A stretch of 64,000 bases of DNA, taken from contig JALJCS010000001.1 in assembly GCA_023055355.1 (NCBI GenBank), forward strand, positions 71,093,381 to 71,157,380, written 5' to 3'. Source of the stretch: Agelaius tricolor (taxonomy: Eukaryota > Chordata > Aves > Passeriformes > Icteridae). The position numbers were made by a program, and so were the translations under genes. Shown piece by piece: positions 1-12,480 of the stretch. Positions within the stretch are counted from its first letter, which is position 1. Every line of letters starts with the position of its first letter. Below the pieces are notes generated by a model. It saw only the letters and a program-made list of their open reading frames with translations, was not told where the DNA came from and made no database searches.

Positions 1-3000
1 AGCGCTGCACTGCTCCTGGCTCATTCATCACACCAGATTACATAGGTGTTCCTGTCACACAAGGAGCACTGTAAAGCAGCTATAAGCAATAAACACAAGC
101 AATTTGTACTCTTCCAAGAGTATCATCTGTGCAATTATGTTACAAACACATTTCAGGAAAAGAAAACCCCAGAGCAGACTCCTAAAGCATTCATTTCCTT
201 TTGTTTTTTCCCCTATGCATTTTCACCTTACCATCTGATAGAAGTCACAATTCTGTGGCTGTCCTGTGCAGCCCAAGATTTCTGGAAAATATTCCATTAT
301 CCCACCTCTGCTTCTAGACTCAGCATTATAAGTATGATATGTGAGTTATGCCACTACTACAGCTTTCAATGAGTACAATGCAGTGCAAATGTGGCTAAAA
401 ACTACCTAAATCATTTGAATGATGCAGTGTTGTGTTTTAAATACTAGCAAAATTTAAAATTTTTCTATAAGTTGTTTTTCATTGGTTTCTTAGTTTGTTT
501 TGGTTTTTTTTTCTTTTAGCTTTTTAGAAAACTTTTCTCTCAGCGTTGAAGAAGCCAAATGCACTAACCCTGTTTGTAACCCATGGGAAACCAATAACAA
601 AATGACCTGCACCTGGGGGGTCAAATCTCACCACTGCAGCTCACCCAAAATGACTTGAAAGGGCCCACGGAGGCCGAAAGGCAAGGTCTGCCAGCTTCCC
701 TTGCTTTGCTAAATTTCAACTATGGAGACACAGCCCTAGAGACTAATCTAGCAAGGTAGAGACCAATAGATAAAGTCTTACCAATTTAAACCCCATGCAA
801 CCAAATTAATTGAGTAGCTCTAAATTTGCCTCCTGTGGATGCTTTGTATTTTACTTGCACTGCTGATCAACTCAGACAATGAATAATTTCTAATTACTTG
901 TCAAGGAATACATAAGCAAGGTTGTACATATGTTTGTTTTTTCCTGAAAATTCATACTTGCATCTGTCCCTTTGAAATGTAGTCAAAATGACGGTTGGGT
1001 TTGTAATGGCACGAAATTTAAGTACCTTTCACATCTCATTTAAACTATCCATGATAAGTGATGCACCAAAATGAACACTCATACTGACAAAAAATACATT
1101 GGATTTCAAAACCACTCATCATAGAGATCTGACTCTTTTATAAAATAGTAAATCAGTGGGGTCTTTTCTATTAACTTCAATGAGAGTACAATGAGGTTAC
1201 ATGCCAGCAATAACAAAAGTAAGCACCTTTTTATACTGATCTCCCAAAAAGAGTGGCTTGGACTTAAAAAAAAATAAAAGAAGAAAACAATTAAGCCATT
1301 CTCCTTCATAATTTATCTTACCTACTACAATGATGCAAGTCACCCTTAATACCATTCTCTCAGTGACTAACAGCCAGAGCTCCATTACACCACACTCTAT
1401 TCACAGCAAATGGAAAGCATGACCCCATCCTCAGCAAGCTGAGTGTCAAACCTGAGAAGTATTTTTTTCCACACTGACTCTATTGCATAGATGGGTATCC
1501 AAAGAACAACATCACCTTCCCTCAGACTCCTGACTACAACACCTATTTGCAGAGATGTCTAACACCCTGACAGTTATGCTGAGATCATGCTGAAGCCACT
1601 GCCCTGAAGCTGACCACTATTAATTCATTGTTTTCATGTACTTCCCCTTCTTCCATTTCAATGATAGACACAAAACACATGGATTCAAGACATGGTAACA
1701 AGATAGGATTTGTAAAGACCGGTGTGGTGGCAATAGTCAATACACAAATGATTAGATGATTTTTCTCTGTGTGAATGCAGGGAAGGGGGGAAAGAAGAAA
1801 AAGAAACAAAATAAGAGAGACAAGTTCTTGGTGAAGCTAAGGAAAGGAAGAAAGCATATTAATACACAACCTGTACATGCAGAGCAGAACATCACTGAAA
1901 GACATACAAGTGTCAAAGGCTTAGTGAAAGGAAGGGTGATGATTCTAACACTGAGGCGTGAGAAAAGCAGGAATGTGGACTCAATATTGGAGCAGGAAAG
2001 CAGAAGCAGCAGTGATCAAGCAGACTAGACAGGAGCCAGAGGAATTGCAAGATCATAGACCTGCCAAAGACCAGGGAGGAAATGTGAAGGCAGGTGTGGA
2101 TGACCAATGGAAGATGTGCAAGGAGCTGCAATTCAAAGCTTTGGCAGGAGCAGGACAGCAGAGGCATTAAGGTAGCCCATGCTTACTTTCAGACTCATTC
2201 CCCAAAAGGATGTGTAGTGTCTGCAGGATGAGGCTTCCACTCCACTCCCACAGCTGTGCCAAAGGGCTGGGATGATGTGAAAGACTAGTGTAGAGAGAAA
2301 ACCTTACTCATAGTCAGTAACATCTCAGATCAGCAATCACACTGATAAGCTGGGACCCTTACAGCCACTGAGCCCGAAAGGAGCCCCCCTGCAGGGACTC
2401 ACAGATTTCATTGCAAATGTACAGCATGGAGCCTAACTTCAGCCAGGTGTGGAGGCAATGCTCAGTCCCCTGTGTGAAAACAGAGACCGAGCCCTGGTGC
2501 CACCCACAGTGTGGGTCAGCATCAAGCTGAGAAGAAAACCACAGAAATCCTGTACCACGTCCTTCTCTGCCCATTCTGCCACACCAGGCACCAAGCACAC
2601 AAGTTTTTGAGACCACAGCAGAAACACCAGTCCCCTCTGCAGCTGCCAGTGCACCCAGGCAATTGGTTAACATCCCACAGGAGCCAAACCTCCTGCTCTT
2701 CCCTAGCTGACAGAGCACCATTACAGCTGCTGACTGCCCGAGCATTCACTACAGCTGCGGCACAACCAGCTCGTGCCTGCCAAAGAAACCGGCCCGAAAA
2801 CGATCCGGTGTCCCCAGTCACACAGCACAGCCAAAGCCCTTCCTTCCCAATAGATGGCAATCCAGCCTTTGCCCACTGCTAAGTCCCAAAGCATTTATCA
2901 CCACTGTGGGGCAATGTGTAATTTGCGTGTTTTAACTGTATGATTTCTCTACTCTTGCACTACACAGAAATATCTTCCCTCCTGGAAGAGCCAGGATAAC

Positions 3001-6000
3001 TGACTGTTATGCTCATTGGTATTTCTACTTGAATTTGCACCTATTCCCCTGAAAGATGAAGAAGAGTGTGTTGACTCGCTAGACTGCGGTTTCCCTCCTT
3101 TCTGAGTCTGACTTATATGCTAGGCAGTAAAAATATAATCACATTTATTCCCACTTCAGGATTCATTTCATCGTAACAATACACCTACAGTTTGATTTTT
3201 TACATTACAATGCATCATTTCCCCAAATCTTTGCTAATTAATACATTCTCAAGCTATGCCACACATGTCTTTCCATCTTAGAGCTCTTGACTTTCCTCCT
3301 CTATGAACATTATTCACAGAGGGCAAGGCCTGGCTTCACTGAATGAGGCCTGGCAAACATGGAGGCAGGAAACACAGGGGAGCATGAGTCTGTCAGACTC
3401 ATTTTCTTCTAGGTTTTACTGCTGAATGTTTATTTCAGATCTGGGAGGAAGCATAGTGGCTCCACTCCATTTCCTTGCCTGCATAACCCACTCAGTGTGG
3501 AGTCCCACAAATCCACTTTTCACTTTCACTGCATCAAGGAAATAAAAATGTTTCTAGGGGCACTATACAAACTTGGATCTTTTTTCCCAGCCCTCACATT
3601 CTTTGCTTGTTTATGTTGTCACCATACTGAATTCTGTAATTAGACCTTTACACTACCAGAAAGAACAATTCCATTATGCTTTACTTTCCTTTGTCCTCCC
3701 ATGTACGTTTGGTTCTGTATAACCCACTTTGTTTGGGGAAGCACTATTTCTGCAGTGCCCTGCCAGGTGAGGCTCCCTGTGCAGACAGGCATGCCCTCTG
3801 CAGCCATCCCACAAAACTTCCATGCATACTCCACAGAAAAACCTTGGTCTCCTGAAATAATGCAATTGATAAAGTCTGTCTGCTTTTCCACTTTCCCAAA
3901 GATATTTTTTGCTTTTCAGGAGAGAAGGGAGGAGTTTCCTTGGAATCTTCCGAGCGCTCTGAGCAAACTGGCTCGCTCCAGGCGCAGGGCTGCTACGCCT
4001 GCTTCACCGCTTTCTTCCTTCTGACAGTAGTACTTTCAAATGCCAAACAGGGACTATTTAAACACTAAACTGAAAGATATTCTGATCAGTTTACTATTAA
4101 ATGATAACAGATGGGGCTGCCCTAAGCTCTAGGCACCAGGAACAAAGCCTAATTTTAGATACAAATTAGTTATTGAGAATATTTATGGACAGCAAACTCC
4201 TTGGGCACATGGAGCAGCCCTGTGAAACTACAATGTGAATTAATTGCTTATCTTTCAACTGTTAGAGACACATGGATACAGTGCCTCATCTGTGCAGGAG
4301 AACTTCCAGGGCAATTCAGTACTGGATGTAACCTCACCTCACAGCATTGCAGAGCACCTAGCTATTCCTCCTGAGCAGCACTGCTTCCTGGCAGCAGGAT
4401 GGCAAATGGAAATACAAATGGAAATAAGGGAGGAGAGATGGATGGGGGATCCACCACTGTGCCTAGACAAGTGCTTTCATCAATTTAACTTTTACAGATA
4501 TTTTGGTCTTAAAACAGTAGTGGGTTCCCTGATGACAATAGGTTTGGATCTATGAGGTGTTCTGTTATTCACCAGCAAGTTGTGGTGAAAATGACACCAA
4601 ACTGAATTTCAGAATAACCATCTGCTTTTCCTCCAGAGCATGAGGTGAATGCTACCTCTGGAAGAAACACTGGAAAGTCTCATCTGAAGGAGGAAAAAGG
4701 ACAAAAGAAAAAACAACTAGAAAATATAAGAGTGCCTGTAAAGGTCACAGTGTAACAAAACAGTTCCTTGTGAATATATTTTTCACTGAAACGTAATATC
4801 AGAAAACTGTGCAGAGTCATGTACTTTTTGCACACAACATGGTATCAAATTAAAATTTGTTATAACCATCGTGTACATTAGGTTAGTGATAACAAAAACG
4901 TAACTCAATATCTGGCATAAGGAAAGAGTGAGCAACCTGAATATCCATCCAGTCATGTTAAAACCAAGATGTGACATTACTGCTGGAAAACACTAAAGCA
5001 AGCAGTTAGGTGTTGTGATCTTTCTCGAGTAAATATCTGACTGTATCAAACAGCAAATCTCAAAGGAAGTCTCTGTGATGAGGTAATATTATTGCTCATT
5101 CATAGTGCCTTGAATTTACTGTACTTAAAATAGACACTTGTACCAATGGCCTTTTTATTATCCAAAGGGGGGAAAAAAGTAATCACATATACACCAGTCC
5201 TTTTTCTTTCTGCTAGCAAAGGGAGGCAATCTGATCCAACGTGGGCTGAAACCTGAGTAGGTCACTGTACACCATGATAAAATTCCCTAACCCCTGAGCC
5301 AAATTTCCCTGAGGGGGCCCTCCTACTTTCTCCTTTACTTTCCAAGCTGACTTTTCCATTCCCTCTCTCGTCTTTTCCTCCCCTTCATCTCTTTCATTTC
5401 CCCTACCTTAAAGCCTTGATATCTGATCTGCTGCTGATACTCAGGTTACAGTTTTTACAGCTTAGGCTGTCTATTGCTGTATACATTCCTTTCTTTCTGC
5501 TCTGCTGTGATTACTTACCAGAGCTTATTTTACACTGGTCCAGATGAAAGCAGTTCAGATGAAGGGAAACAGCCAGCCTGTTTGAACATTACAGATACAA
5601 ACCTACACAAGGGCACATTGTGCTCCTTCTGTCATTTCACTGCAAACATTTTGCACACTGTAACCAATTTGTTATATTATTGTATTTTTCGGGTTTATTA
5701 AGAACAACTAGACATCAGTTCATCTGTAAAGAAAAAGGGTAAACGATCACCACAGGATTTTAATTTTCTCAACCAGTCAAAAATTCAAACTACTTCTTTT
5801 TCCTCCCCCCTGTTTTTCCCTTCTTAGATGATAGCAGCTAACAGCCCTACTAAAAATGCATAGCACATATAGCATAGTTTATGCTGAAAGGTGGGCTATG
5901 GAAGGTTCTGCCATCAGCTGTCTCATTCTCAACAAGAAACTACATGGGTTCAAAATGTCCTTTCTACACACCTTTAGTTTTTAAGTCAGCTGAAATATTG

Positions 6001-7855
6001 AGGTTCCTTAACCTTAAGCAGTTAGCCATGATTAAAAAAGAGAAACTCTCTACACGAAGGTTAATGCCAGTGCTTAATACCAAAGCATTAGTTTAAAATT
6101 GTGTAATTTTTCTCCTTCACACAATGTTGTTTTTGTTTCTTCCTCACCCTTTCAGACAAACATCTGTTATACTGTAGAAGAACAACTATCTCCCAAACCG
6201 CTGAGTGTGCCTGCAGCCAAAGTAAACAAAACAAACCCAGAGGATCCAGCACAGTCAGCCTTTATATCCAGCCAGGATAACATTTCACATGTTTTGATTA
6301 AAATTAGCTAATTTGTAATTCTAGAACCTATGAAACTTAAAAGCTGCAATCCATATAGATCGCATTAGGCGATGCTCTGAGGGGCCAATGCCCTGTACTA
6401 CAGACCTCTGCAGTCCTCAAAACTATGTGGGATTACAATGAGCAGTGACTCTCCGGTGGCTGCACAGAGCCCTCTCCGAAAATAGGATGTGTCACATATC
6501 TCACAAAGAAAGATCCCGCTCCTCTGGACTTGAAGCTACTACAGTTTGTTTCCAAAGAGATGCACCAACACATTATTTTGTTTGTGCCCCTAATACTACT
6601 CTTGTCCACATTCACACATTCACACTTGAAGTGCACACAGCACCATGTACACGCTCAACACACAGGCAGCAAGAACGAGAACGCCTGCCTCGGGCAGGAA
6701 AGGGCACCTAACCGAAATTAGTGGTGTGCAAAAGAGGGGAGAGGGGAGGGGACGGCGCATACCCGTTTAATTTTATATGGGGAGATCAATGTTCTGGAAA
6801 GCAAAGATATTTTCACTAGGCATCATGCATATTTATACACTCGCCTATATAGTATACATACTATGTGAACGAGTGACATTTTCCGGGCAGTCTTCCACTT
6901 ATAATCAGCCTTTTAATAAATTACATATTCAAATTAAATCTCAGCAGCTTTATCTCGTAGCCAGACTATGCTGTTTCAGTGACTTTATCTGCGCATTTAA
7001 CAACAAGTTCAGCTGAAGTCTAGCAATACATTGTAACCAACTTTGGGGAATTAGAGACATCAAACAGGCAGGGAACAGACATGGAAAACCGGCGCAAAAA
7101 ATAGGACCGGTCCAGCCTGGAACAGCGACCTAATGATAAATGAAGTTCCAAAATAGCGGTTTTGTGCCATCGCAGCCATCCCAACATCTGGAGCGGCCGC
7201 CGGAGCACAGCTGGAGTGGCACCGGGTCCTATCAAGCAGGACAGCCCTCCGCGCGGTGAATACACACTTCCATCAAAAGCAGCCCTCGGACAAGCCCTCG
7301 GACAAGCCACCTTCCAGCGACACCTCTGCGCTGCCGCGAGCCGCGGAGCCAAGCGCTGCAGCGGAGGAAGAGGCGAAAGGGGCACGGGGAGAAAAGGGGT
7401 CTCAAGTGCCAGACTGATGCACGGCTCAGACCGCAACGTTTCACTTTGACAATTTAATTACACAGTTGCAGCTGGCGATTGAAAATAGGACAGAAATACA
7501 GTGTTTAAAAGAGATCTCTTTCTTTCCTAACTTTAAGGGCTTCGCGGCTACCTGAGGGGGTGGCTATAGAAAGAAAGAGGAGAAAAAAAAAAAAAGGCTC
7601 ATCATTGGCACCCGAGGAGCTTAAAAGCCCAACGAGAGAGTTATTTTTAAAAAATAAATAAAGCTGGTCAATGAACAGGATTTGCAGCCTGTGAATTCGT
7701 CTCTGTTTGCAGCCCAGGAGGCGGAGTTGAGACACATTCAGTGCATCCTACAAAAAAAAAAAAATGACAAGAGATCCTTTCTTATTTCATCTCCATGCTC
7801 GGAGGCGGGGGGTGCGGGGGGGGACCCCGCTCCCGTCCCCATCACAGGCACCTAC
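1..7855 (-). other. SOBP: SOBP intron 1, 3' part beyond the window
   Basis: This stretch lies downstream of the SOBP exon 1 donor on the minus strand and continues off the left edge. I looked on the minus strand for the next conserved SOBP coding block (the part after MK with the WYGYDK-like motif) and did not find it, so exon 2 should lie to the left. Reading frames here are short and show no recognisable protein. The part nearest the exon (about 6.7-7.7 kb) mixes AT-rich sequence with scattered CpGs and may hold regulatory DNA. About 2.3-2.9 kb is richer in GC but holds nothing I recognise. I see no clear CR1 in this part. Confidence 0.75.
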
Positions 7856-7951
7856 CTTCATCTCCTCGTTGATCTCCCGCTTCACCGGGTGAGCCGGCTT
7901 CCTGCTCCTTTTATTTTCGGGAGGTCTCCCTTCTTTCTCCATTTCTGCCAT
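7856..7951 (-). CDS. SOBP: SOBP, first coding exon (32 codons)
   Basis: On the minus strand this exon reads [18 protein letters not shown] followed by [14 protein letters not shown], which matches the N-terminus of vertebrate SOBP as I know it. It ends on a codon boundary (AAG) and is followed by a consensus donor, GTAGGTG. The start is well supported: A at -3, G at +4, and an in-frame TAG at 7961-7963 only four codons upstream. SOBP is a nuclear protein of roughly 870 residues in mammals with FCS-type zinc fingers and proline-rich regions. It binds SIX-family factors, and mutations cause inner-ear and brain defects (mouse Jackson circler, human intellectual disability). Only the basic, lysine/arginine-rich leader is encoded here; the zinc fingers are in later exons outside the window. 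The neighbouring divergent PDSS2 agrees with the mammalian gene order. Confidence 0.95.
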
Positions 7952-7966
7952 TTTTTGCGCCTACTT

Positions 7967-7983
7967 GGTGGTGGTGGTGGTGG
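7967..7983 (-). repeat. (CCA)n in the SOBP 5' UTR
   Basis: Five GGT units on the plus strand, read as CCA on the SOBP sense strand, end 15 bases before the start codon. This is a short trinucleotide run in the 5' untranslated region. The in-frame TAG lies between it and the ATG, so it is not translated in the SOBP frame. Confidence 0.85.
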
Positions 7984-8090
7984 AGATGAAATGGCTGCTG
8001 GTGCTCTGGGGGGGCCGGGAGGGGCGCGGGGGGGCGGCGGCGGCGGCTCTCAGTGGTGGCAGGCGGCGCCGCGGAGGGCCCGGGGGGAGC

Positions 8091-8114
8091 GCGGCGGCGG
8101 CGGCGGCGGCGGCG
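8091..8114 (-). repeat. (CCG)n tract in the SOBP promoter or 5' UTR
   Basis: Eight perfect GCG units (CGC on the SOBP sense strand), continued by GGGCGG-type sequence. A shorter GGC run lies at about 8034-8046. Tracts of this kind in CpG-island 5' ends are often length-variable. Whether it is transcribed depends on the unknown start site. Confidence 0.85.
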
Positions 8115-8160
8115 GGCGGGCGGGGGGCGCGGGCGGGCAGGGGCGCGGGTGCCCCGGCGA

Positions 8161-8172
8161 GTCAGCCATCTT
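8161..8172 (-). promoter_or_regulatory. YY1-like motif upstream of SOBP
   Basis: The minus strand reads AAGATGGCTGAC, close to the YY1 consensus AAGATGGCGGC, about 220 bp upstream of the SOBP start codon and in the sense orientation. In CpG-island promoters such sites often lie just downstream of the transcription start. This is a motif match only. Confidence 0.35.
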
Positions 8173-8700
8173 CTGCCTCGCCGCCGGCCCGCATGGGAGC
8201 GGCGGGGCGGGCGGGCGGGAGGCAGCGCGGAGCGAGCCGGCCCCGCGCCTGCTGTGGCGCTGCTGGCGGGCTGCCGCGGAGGGGGCGGCGGAGGGAAGGG
8301 GGAGGCCGGCCCCGGACCGCCGGCGGGCGGGGCTTGCCGGCACCGAATCGGCCGCCGCTGCCCGCCATGGGAGCCGGGGAGGGGGGAGGCGCCGAGCACC
8401 GGGCGGAGCGGAGCGCGGCGGAGGGGAGGGGGCGGTGCGCACCCGCCCCCGCCCCCAGCCCGGGATGGGGAGGGGAGCCCGGTGCTCCCCACGAACACCC
8501 GAGGCGGCCGCCCGGTCTGTGCCCCCTACGCAGCCGACCCGTCCCGTCCCGACAGCGCCCGTCCCGAGCGCTCCCGTCCCGTCCCCGCCGCTTTCAGCCG
8601 AGGCTCTTCCGCTGATCACTCCTGGTTTTCCCTTTATCTGCGGCGGGGAGGTGCGGATGAATGGTTTGGTGGGACGCGCTTCAGCGAGGAGGTGCCGGAT

Positions 8701-11700
8701 TACAGCACACACTGTGGGCGATACATTGATTATTCCTAGGCTCTGCTTTCCCGCTTTCCCTGGCAGTCCCTGATTACCCGATAGAACACATTACGGCACG
8801 GGGGTGTCCATTGTTCCGATAGTCAAAATTGTAATCGTACGGGGTTTCTCATTATAACTGCGGTGCACCTTAAAATGATACGGTTTTTATAAAAACACCC
8901 AAACCCACAGTCGAGAGATGAACTGCGTTCCGTGTGGGCATGAGTAGGCTCCCCATAAAAATCTCTGTTTAGCCTGTCAAACACAAGTTCGGTTTGTGTG
9001 CAACAATGTTTAATTTACATTCTCTGTTTCCGAAGCTTTAAATCACTGGCACTTTTTAGCATGAAAAGTTGAGCACAACTTTGTTCGTTTCGTTACTAAA
9101 ATGAGCCTTGCCTGCCTGTCAGAGTGATTTCTAGAGAAATTTTCTAGGGAACATTTTCCCCTGTGACTTTGAAAATAAGAAGAAACGGGGATTTTGCACA
9201 GTCTCAGCTGTTAGAGCATCGAGCATCAAAAGATGAGATAGCAACCAGACTGAACTTGTAAAATCCTAGAGCACATCCGCAGTGGTAAGGTCACGGCCGC
9301 TGCGAGGCGAAGGTGCTGCCACTCCCCTCGCTGCCTGAGAGAATCAGGCAGATATTGGAAAAAACCCAGCCCTGATCGTTTGTTTTTCGCAGAGCAGCAG
9401 GACCTCGCAGAGACCCTCGAGAAGGCTGTGCTGGCAGCAAAGAGTTGCAGGAGTTCAGCCGCAGCAGGGCTTGTGCTGTGGGCTCAGTCGGTTCTGCACA
9501 CCCCAGGAACACAAGGTCTGGGCTCACACCCACCAAGCAGCAAGCATGAGAAGAAAACAAGGTTTATTTTTTTCTTGCTTGTAGTATTTTAAAATACAGT
9601 GATTTCTAAAACTTGTGGAAACTAACTTTTCACTACAGGTAACCTTCAAAGGATGGTGCTTAGTAGTGAGGTTTCCCTCCTCCCGTGCCCCACCACCACC
9701 ACCAACCTCACCTCTGTGTTTTGCTTACCGTATTCTATTACAAACAAATGGGTACAGTTAAGCTCTCATTAAGTACAGCAGATATTCCTAGAATCTCAGT
9801 GTATTCTTTCGCACAATAAGACAGACAGCACAAGGGAAAGTTGCTTTTAAACACAAACTCACATGGCTCTTTGAAACCTTTGGCTGGAAAAAGCCAGCCA
9901 GCCTCAAATGACTTCTGCTTCGAACAGCCACCACCTTGCTGATACAGTGTCATTCTAATGAAAAGGACAAAACTAGATCTTGTACTAGACATATGGCTAG
10001 TTTCTCTCTAGAGTGGATGGAAGAGTTTTAAGGAAAGCCTTAAAATTTCTTGCTAAATAGAGTACTGCCTCAAATGCTTCTTGTTCAGTGAAACATCAGA
10101 GGACTGCTTCTCAACACTTACTATGTGTATCGTAATAAAGCCCTGACACTGTTTCATTAAGCACTGCATAAATTTAACAGGTTTGAGTCGACAATCTGAC
10201 AAAAAGATTAATCTCAAACTCCCAACATAAACAGAACTTCCTTTAATGTTGGAAGATACTTTGCAGAAAGTATTTGCAAGCCTAGGTGATGTGACTACAG
10301 CAGGTTACAGTGAGTAGAGCAGAATGAATTTTCTTCGGGATCAAGTCTGTCATTCCAGTTTTCCTGACTAGCATCTGAAGGTTTGGCTGCAAATTGAAGC
10401 ACTTCCCACCCCTTTTGCTACCAGTTCTGAATGCTGATTCTCACTTCTTGATCACCAAAAGTAACGGCATTCAGCTGGGGTTTTTTCACAGTATTTTTCT
10501 GCATACTTTTGAATGGAGATGTGAACTTATTTCTCCTGACAGTAGGCTCGTTTTCTCAGCTACTTCTGGTAAGCTCTTTAAAAAGAACTTCCAGTCCCCC
10601 AGTACCTTGTCAACCACCAGATGAAAGCCACAGTCTTAAAACATGCCCTGTTTATCTCAGTATTTAATGTAGGACTGGGATGGATACAAAAGTTCTACCT
10701 CTCTGTGTCCTAATAATAATATCTCCATCTCACAGCCGGTTATTTCTGCAACTGTCACGATTCCTACTTTTCTAGAGATGTTATTACCTTTATGTATTGC
10801 ATATTATTACACTGCATATTCTTAGGAAGTTGTTCTTCTAGTGGCAGCATATGGAGGACCATCAGCTGTCAACACAGAAGTTCATGCATTTAGAGTGCTC
10901 AGACATTATCTGACACACATCGGAGGTACTGAAATAAGTTTTGGAAACCATCTAATTATTCCACTTGTTACTAAGTGTTAGGGAATGACTAACAAAAAAG
11001 AACACTTTCAGGTTTTAGTGGTAACTTGTGAATTCATAAGGGGAGGCAGAATATCAGAATCTATGGAAGCCACACATTTGTCAGCCATACAATGGCATTG
11101 ATCTGAACATCTCCAAAAAGTTATGAGAAAATAAATCTGCTATTTACATTACAGGCACCCTAACATTAAACACATTTACTGAACTGTGGCAGTACCACAT
11201 ATTTTTTGTATAAAAACCTGTATTTTCAGTAAAGAATCCTGTTTCTGTAGTTCTCAATATGGATTCTGCAAACATCTTAAACAGGTGAATAAAGGTGACA
11301 TATTGGATCAGTAGAACTGCTCAGATTTATTTTAGGAGACAGAGATACTGGGGTATGTAGTATCAGTAAGCAGTTTGCAGCCAAAGAGGAAACCCTGATC
11401 ATGTGGGAATCAGTGAAGATTTCACTCCTGAGTTTAATGAGACCAAATTCCTTGTGAAATTTTGAACGTGATTTAAAATCACTCTATTAGACACTCTATT
11501 AAAGAGTGTGCTCTAACTACAGTGCAGTAGAGAAAGTCTCTTGCTGTCATGAAGGTTCAAGGGTTTGAAGCTGGTTGGCTTTTTGGTCACTTTTAAAGTT
11601 GGGAAGAAACTATGGGAGTCCACCTTCTGGTGGTCTCTAAGTCGTGGCAAGTACCTGAGCTTTTCCTTCCATTGCTCAAGCACATGCTCTACACCCAAGG

Positions 11701-12119
11701 CTCCATGTTTTACCAAACTCCTTATTTTTGTTCTATCACAGATTTATTTCCAGCTCTGAATTTGCACTTGGGTTTTTTGCAAGCACAGTAATTTGGACAT
11801 CTGAAAAATAGCATCATATAAAATTACATGTGCAAATGAGTTGCCTAAAATAAATCACCCCAGGTTTAATTTATATTCTATTGTTTATATTCTATTTATT
11901 AATGTTAAAATGTTTTAAAAGGGGATCTATCCCCATACCAGAGCTGCTTTTTAGGTAACACAAAATAAACACTTTTCTCCAAGTTCTTTATTTTGGCCTT
12001 TATTAATGCATAAGTCACTTTAATATTATTAATGAGCTACTTCTTCTCGGTTTTTTCCTGCTGGGGAGGACGAGATAAACAAGCAGGTCTGATTTTTCCA
12101 GCTGCTAAATATGTAAGCA
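8701..12119. other. Intergenic, upstream flank of SOBP
   Basis: No gene seen. The first 450 bp (about 8.75-9.2 kb) are AT-rich but keep many CpGs and contain SOX-like CATTGTT and several AT-rich factor-type motifs, so they may be conserved regulatory sequence. A short CACCAC run is at about 9690-9703. From 9.6 to 12.1 kb I see ordinary AT-rich sequence without a repeat I can name. Confidence 0.6.
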
Positions 12120-12480
12120 GCACGACGGCTTCAAAGCGAAAGGTTTTTAGAAGGCAGCAGCAACAAGCGAGCGGTGCTCTGGGGCCACTCTGGAAACAAC
12201 GTGCCGGTTTTCAGAGGCAAAACCGGGACAAGCGGGACCATCCCCGGAGCCCGGTGCTGCCCGGCGGGAGGCGGAGGGGCCGCGGCCCCGCCGGCCCGGC
12301 CCGAGGAGCAGCATCCCCGCCCGGCGGCTGCGGCGAGAGCTCCCCCTCCTGTCCCGCTCCTTCCCAGCGCGGTGGGAAACGCATCACGGAGCCTCGGACA
12401 CCGAAACGTGTTTAAGCACCAGTCTGCGTGCGATTATGCACGTATAAACCCTCACGTCCACCCACACACGGAGGGAGAAA
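12120..12480. promoter_or_regulatory. Orphan CpG island between SOBP and PDSS2
   Basis: About 300 bp very rich in G, C and CpG (densest at 12235-12375, with GGCGG and GGCCCGG runs) stand out sharply from AT-rich flanks. It lies 4.2 kb upstream of the SOBP ATG and 13 kb upstream of the PDSS2 ATG. No known exon was recognised in it; the 100-127-codon reading frames are low-complexity products of GC richness. It could be an alternative SOBP promoter, the promoter of a non-coding RNA, or an enhancer. Confidence 0.7.

Larger units (their letters stand above)
7170..8700 (-). promoter_or_regulatory. SOBP: CpG island and promoter region of SOBP
   Basis: A dense run of CpG dinucleotides, GGGCGG boxes and GC-rich sequence surrounds the SOBP start codon and extends about 700 bp upstream of it on the minus strand. 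It holds no convincing TATA box, as expected of a CpG-island promoter. The transcription start cannot be fixed from sequence alone but should lie between about 8.0 and 8.5 kb. The long arginine-, glycine- and proline-rich reading frames here on both strands come from GC richness and are not genes. Confidence 0.85.

Noticed and set aside
7682..8773. Open frames of up to 363 codons on both strands around the SOBP start
   Set aside because: They are Gly/Arg/Pro/Ala-rich, overlap in many frames, and arise because stops are rare in CpG-island sequence; only the SOBP exon 1 frame matches a known protein.
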